DNA of 8,595 nt from assembly GCA_029243845.1 (NCBI GenBank), contig JAQWRF010000275.1, positions 1 to 8,595 of the forward strand, read 5' to 3'. This DNA is from Planctomycetota bacterium. GTDB lineage: Bacteria > Planctomycetota > UBA1135. The stretch's first letter is position 1, and each line of letters opens with the position of its first letter. The position numbers were made by a program, and so were the translations under genes. This document shows, piece by piece, positions 6,288-8,595 of this stretch. Under the pieces are notes generated by a model that was given only the letters and a program-made list of their open reading frames with translations, searched no databases and had not been told where the DNA came from.

Positions 6288-8595
6288 AGCAATTAAGTGT
6301 TTTTTACGCACTGGTGTTATGCTTTTCCGCACAAAGCCTTGGTGCACAACAGCAGGATTGGTACCAGGAAAACGCTGAGAAAGTGAATCCAACTGCTGAT
6401 GGTTGGCCAAGCGAAGCGCTGCATGATGCTGCCAAAGAACAGTTTGAGCGATTGCTTAACGCTAGTTACCACGCCAATGAAATGCCTGACGCTTTATTCG
6501 CCGATGATTTTTCAGGAACGGCACTGATTGCTGAGCGCACAAAAAATTCTTACCTGCAGGAAGACATGACTGTTGTCGAAGGCATTGATCTCGATGCCAG
6601 CCCACGGCTTGGCGCCGCTGACTGGTATGCTGCCTCTACTTGTGCCGGGGATTTCTTTAACACCATCTTTAAAATCACAAGTATCGATTTAGATTCTAAT
6701 GAATATTTCGGAACGTCGGTAATAGTGCACGCGGCTTTCGGGGGACTCCCGTTCTTGAATCAAATCAATCAAGAGTTTTACGCGACATGGCTCTACCCCG
6801 CAGATAAAGATAGCGCGCCACTATTGCGGAGCATCAAACTCGATAAGTACCAAGTAACTTCAACGGCAAAACCTTTATTCAGCGACGTTTCTGCGGCTGT
6901 GTTTTCTAAAGTGCCCCGTCACCGGCAAGAATTGTTGCATGGCGTAGACAAATACATCAACAAAACGGATCGCATTGTCGGTAGCAGTTTAATTGGTTCA
7001 CAAGGTATGGCTCTCGGAGACGTCAACGGCGACGGGCTGGATGACATTTACTTAGCTCAACAAGGAGGCTTAGCCAATCGTTTATATATCCATCAAAAAG
7101 ATGGCAGCGTCATTGAAAATGCTGCCACCGCTGGCGTTGACTTTTTAGATAACACTCGCGGAGTATTGCTCTGCGACTTCGACAACGATGGCGATCAAGA
7201 TTTAGCAGTGGCGGTTGGAGCAAATATTTTAATCGCTTACAACGACGGCACCGGTATTTTCACCGAGCGCGCCGCACTGCGCATGACCGACCCAGCTGAT
7301 ATCTACTCAATGACAGCCGGCGACCCAGACAATGATGGCGACCTCGACATATACGCTTGCCGCTACGTACTTGGAGGAATCATGGGCGGCGTACCTGCGC
7401 CTTATCATGATGCTGACAATGGTGCTACAAACTTCTTCTGGCGTAACGACGGTAATCAGAAGTGGAATGAATCAGCCGCTGCAGTCGGTTTAGATGACAA
7501 TAATCACAAATTCAGTATGGCGGCGGTATGGCATGATCTAGATGACGATGGCGATTTAGATTTATATGTTTCAAATGACTTTGGCCGCAACAACCTTTAT
7601 ATCAACGATGGTCAGGGCCACTTTAGCGATCAAGCAATTGCTTTAGGTGCAGATGACATTGGCGCGGCCATGGGCGTTAGCGTGTCCGATTACGATAGAG
7701 ACGGTGACTCTGATATTTTAGTGACAAACATGTTCAGCTCGGCTGGACGTCGCATCGCAACCCAACCTGATCGTTTCATGAAAGGGCAAGCGCAAGATGT
7801 GCATAAGGACTATGTGCGCCATGCGCGGGGTAACACCTTGTTAGCAAATGAGGGAGGGCAGTTTGTCGATAAAACCGAGAGCTCACAGATGACTGTGGGT
7901 GGCTGGGGTTGGGGCGCAAGTTTTATTGACTTTAACAATGATGGCTATGCCGATATTTATTCGCCAAATGGTTTTATCACTAGTGAGAAGAGTAAAGATT
8001 TGTGAAGTTTTTTTTGGCGACGCGTGACGTCGCAATCTCCAGCCACTGCCAAAGACGAAGTTAGCGATGATTACAAAAACGCTTGGGCGAGCTTAATGAT
8101 GTTGGTACGCAATGAGGGACTGTCATGGAGTGGACGTGAGCGCAATAGAGTTTTCTTATCGATGGGCGCCGAAAAATTTGTTGACGTGTCGGCGATTACC
8201 ACCGCTGACTTTTTGGAAGATGGGCGTGCAGTAGCCAAGTCCGACTGGAACAACGATGGCGCTGTTGATTTAATCTTGCGCAATCGCAATGCCCCGCGCT
8301 TGCGCGTCTTGCAAAATAATTTACTGCATAACAATTGGCTGCAAGTTCGACTCGTTGGCAATGGCATCACTGTTAACCGCGATGGTATTGGTACTAAAGT
8401 TATTGCGACAATAGGCGACTCACAGCACATGGAGGTTTTGACCGCAGGCGATGGATACCTTAGCCAATCTTCAAAAATGCTTTACTTTGGAATGGCCGAC
8501 GCGAAATCGGTCGACAAGCTCGAAGTCACTTGGCCAGATGGCAGCAAAATGTCATACAGCGATGTCGCCTGCAACCAGCAGCTAACATTCACTCA
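6269..8595 (+). CDS. Secreted CRTAC1-like FG-GAP/VCBS beta-propeller with ASPIC/UnbV domain; candidate selenoprotein (3' end outside window)
   Basis: The start is ATG 6269; an in-frame TAA lies at 6263-6265, so no longer N-terminus is possible. Residues 1-26 form a signal peptide (PRSSK, hydrophobic core, SLGA|QQ), so the protein is exported. Residues 27-235 are an unassigned alpha/beta region. From about 246, calcium-type FG-GAP/VCBS loops follow: DVNGDGLDD (251), DFDNDGDQD (303), DPDNDGDLD (352), DLDDDGDLD (423), DYDRDGDSD (474) and DFNNDGYAD (554). The frame reaches TGA at 8003-8005 (residue 579) after SEKSKDL. It then continues without a shift into SFFWRRV, DWNNDGAVD (659) and an ASPIC/UnbV domain from about 689 (NNWLQVRL, NRDGIGTKV, GDGYLSQS, LEVTWPDGS). 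At least 775 residues are encoded. UGA is read here as selenocysteine because a SECIS-like hairpin follows and the downstream half is conserved domain sequence. CRTAC1-like proteins are extracellular and often calcium-binding; no enzymatic role is established. Alternatives are a nonsense-mutation pseudogene or a base-call error. Confidence 0.85.
8003..8005 (+). other. In-frame UGA, probable selenocysteine codon
   Basis: The TGA sits between KDL and SFFWRRV in one continuous frame. Reading it as Sec gives KDL-U-SFFWRRV at residue 579. In-frame coding continues for about 590 bases to the window edge and includes the ASPIC/UnbV domain. TGA ends three operon genes (TLC-like, enolase-like, DUF993), so it is a stop elsewhere in this genome. 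From memory, unverified, related proteins carry a similar DL-x-SFFWR segment; a cysteine at x in them would be strong support. Confidence 0.7.
8017..8033 (+). promoter_or_regulatory. Candidate bacterial SECIS hairpin
   Basis: GCGACG (8017-8022) and CGTCGC (8028-8033) are perfectly complementary and enclose the 5-nt loop CGTGA (8023-8027). Bacterial SECIS elements lie inside the coding region just behind UGA, with a short upper stem and a G in the first two loop positions. The UGA-to-loop distance is usually about 16-37 nt. Here the distance is 17 nt and the second loop base is G, so all three conditions hold. The run of eight T (8008-8015) between the UGA and the stem would leave the lower part mostly unpaired. 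SelB binding is inferred. Confidence 0.6.

Noticed and set aside
8003..8005. Organism-wide reassignment of TGA to Trp or Gly
   Set aside because: TGA terminates the TLC-like, enolase-like and DUF993 genes at sensible family ends, twice within ATGA overlaps, and Trp is encoded by TGG throughout.
8003..8020. Frameshift at the eight-T run as the cause of the broken propeller gene
   Set aside because: The conserved sequence before and after the TGA is in the same frame, so no net shift is needed. Only a substitution or recoding explains the stop.
8071..8430. Open reading frame of 119 codons on the minus strand inside the ASPIC/UnbV region
   Set aside because: It is antisense to recognisable domain sequence, its translation is serine- and leucine-rich low-information sequence, and it shows no start signal.
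8006..8595. Separate second gene encoding only the ASPIC/UnbV part
   Set aside because: No convincing start or ribosome-binding site lies directly behind the TGA. SFFWRRV, encoded immediately after it, looks like a continuation of the same protein.

Overview
The window comes from a bacterial chromosome of moderate GC content with very compact gene packing. The E. coli-like class I fumarase and the Gram-negative-style signal peptide fit a proteobacterium, perhaps an aquatic gammaproteobacterium. That assignment is an inference; no marker gene in the window settles it.

Layout. Positions 1-381 (+) hold the C-terminal end of a class I (Fe-S) fumarate hydratase. Positions 352-6249 (-) hold five genes packed as one operon. 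In transcription order they are: a TLC-like multi-pass membrane protein (6249-5554), an enolase-superfamily enzyme with muconate-cycloisomerase-type residues (5557-4169), an old-yellow-enzyme family FMN oxidoreductase (4172-2826), an Nramp-related transporter without the usual metal-ligand motifs (2822-1413), and a DUF993 / dihydrodipicolinate-synthase-like TIM-barrel lyase (1413-352). The junctions are ATGA, ATGA, a 3-nt gap and TAATG, so the five are probably co-translated. The mix of isomerase/dehydratase, reductase, transporter and aldolase-like lyase looks like uptake and breakdown of an unidentified small carbon compound. The pathway is inferred.

From 6269 (+) to the window edge runs a secreted FG-GAP/VCBS beta-propeller protein with a C-terminal ASPIC/UnbV domain (CRTAC1-like). 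It is divergent from the operon, with only 19 bp between the two start codons. Its reading frame meets a TGA at 8003-8005 and then continues in the same frame, through SFFWRRV, another calcium-type loop and a complete-looking ASPIC/UnbV domain, to the window edge. Directly behind the TGA is a perfect 6-bp hairpin with a 5-nt loop, at the spacing and with the loop G expected of a bacterial SECIS element. The best reading is one exported selenoprotein in which UGA encodes selenocysteine at residue 579. A conventional gene caller would truncate it at 8005 or split it in two. Three neighbouring genes use TGA as a real stop, so global stop-codon reassignment is unlikely.

No tRNA, rRNA, CRISPR array, insertion sequence or long repeat was seen. 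No stretch over 300 bases lacks a gene.
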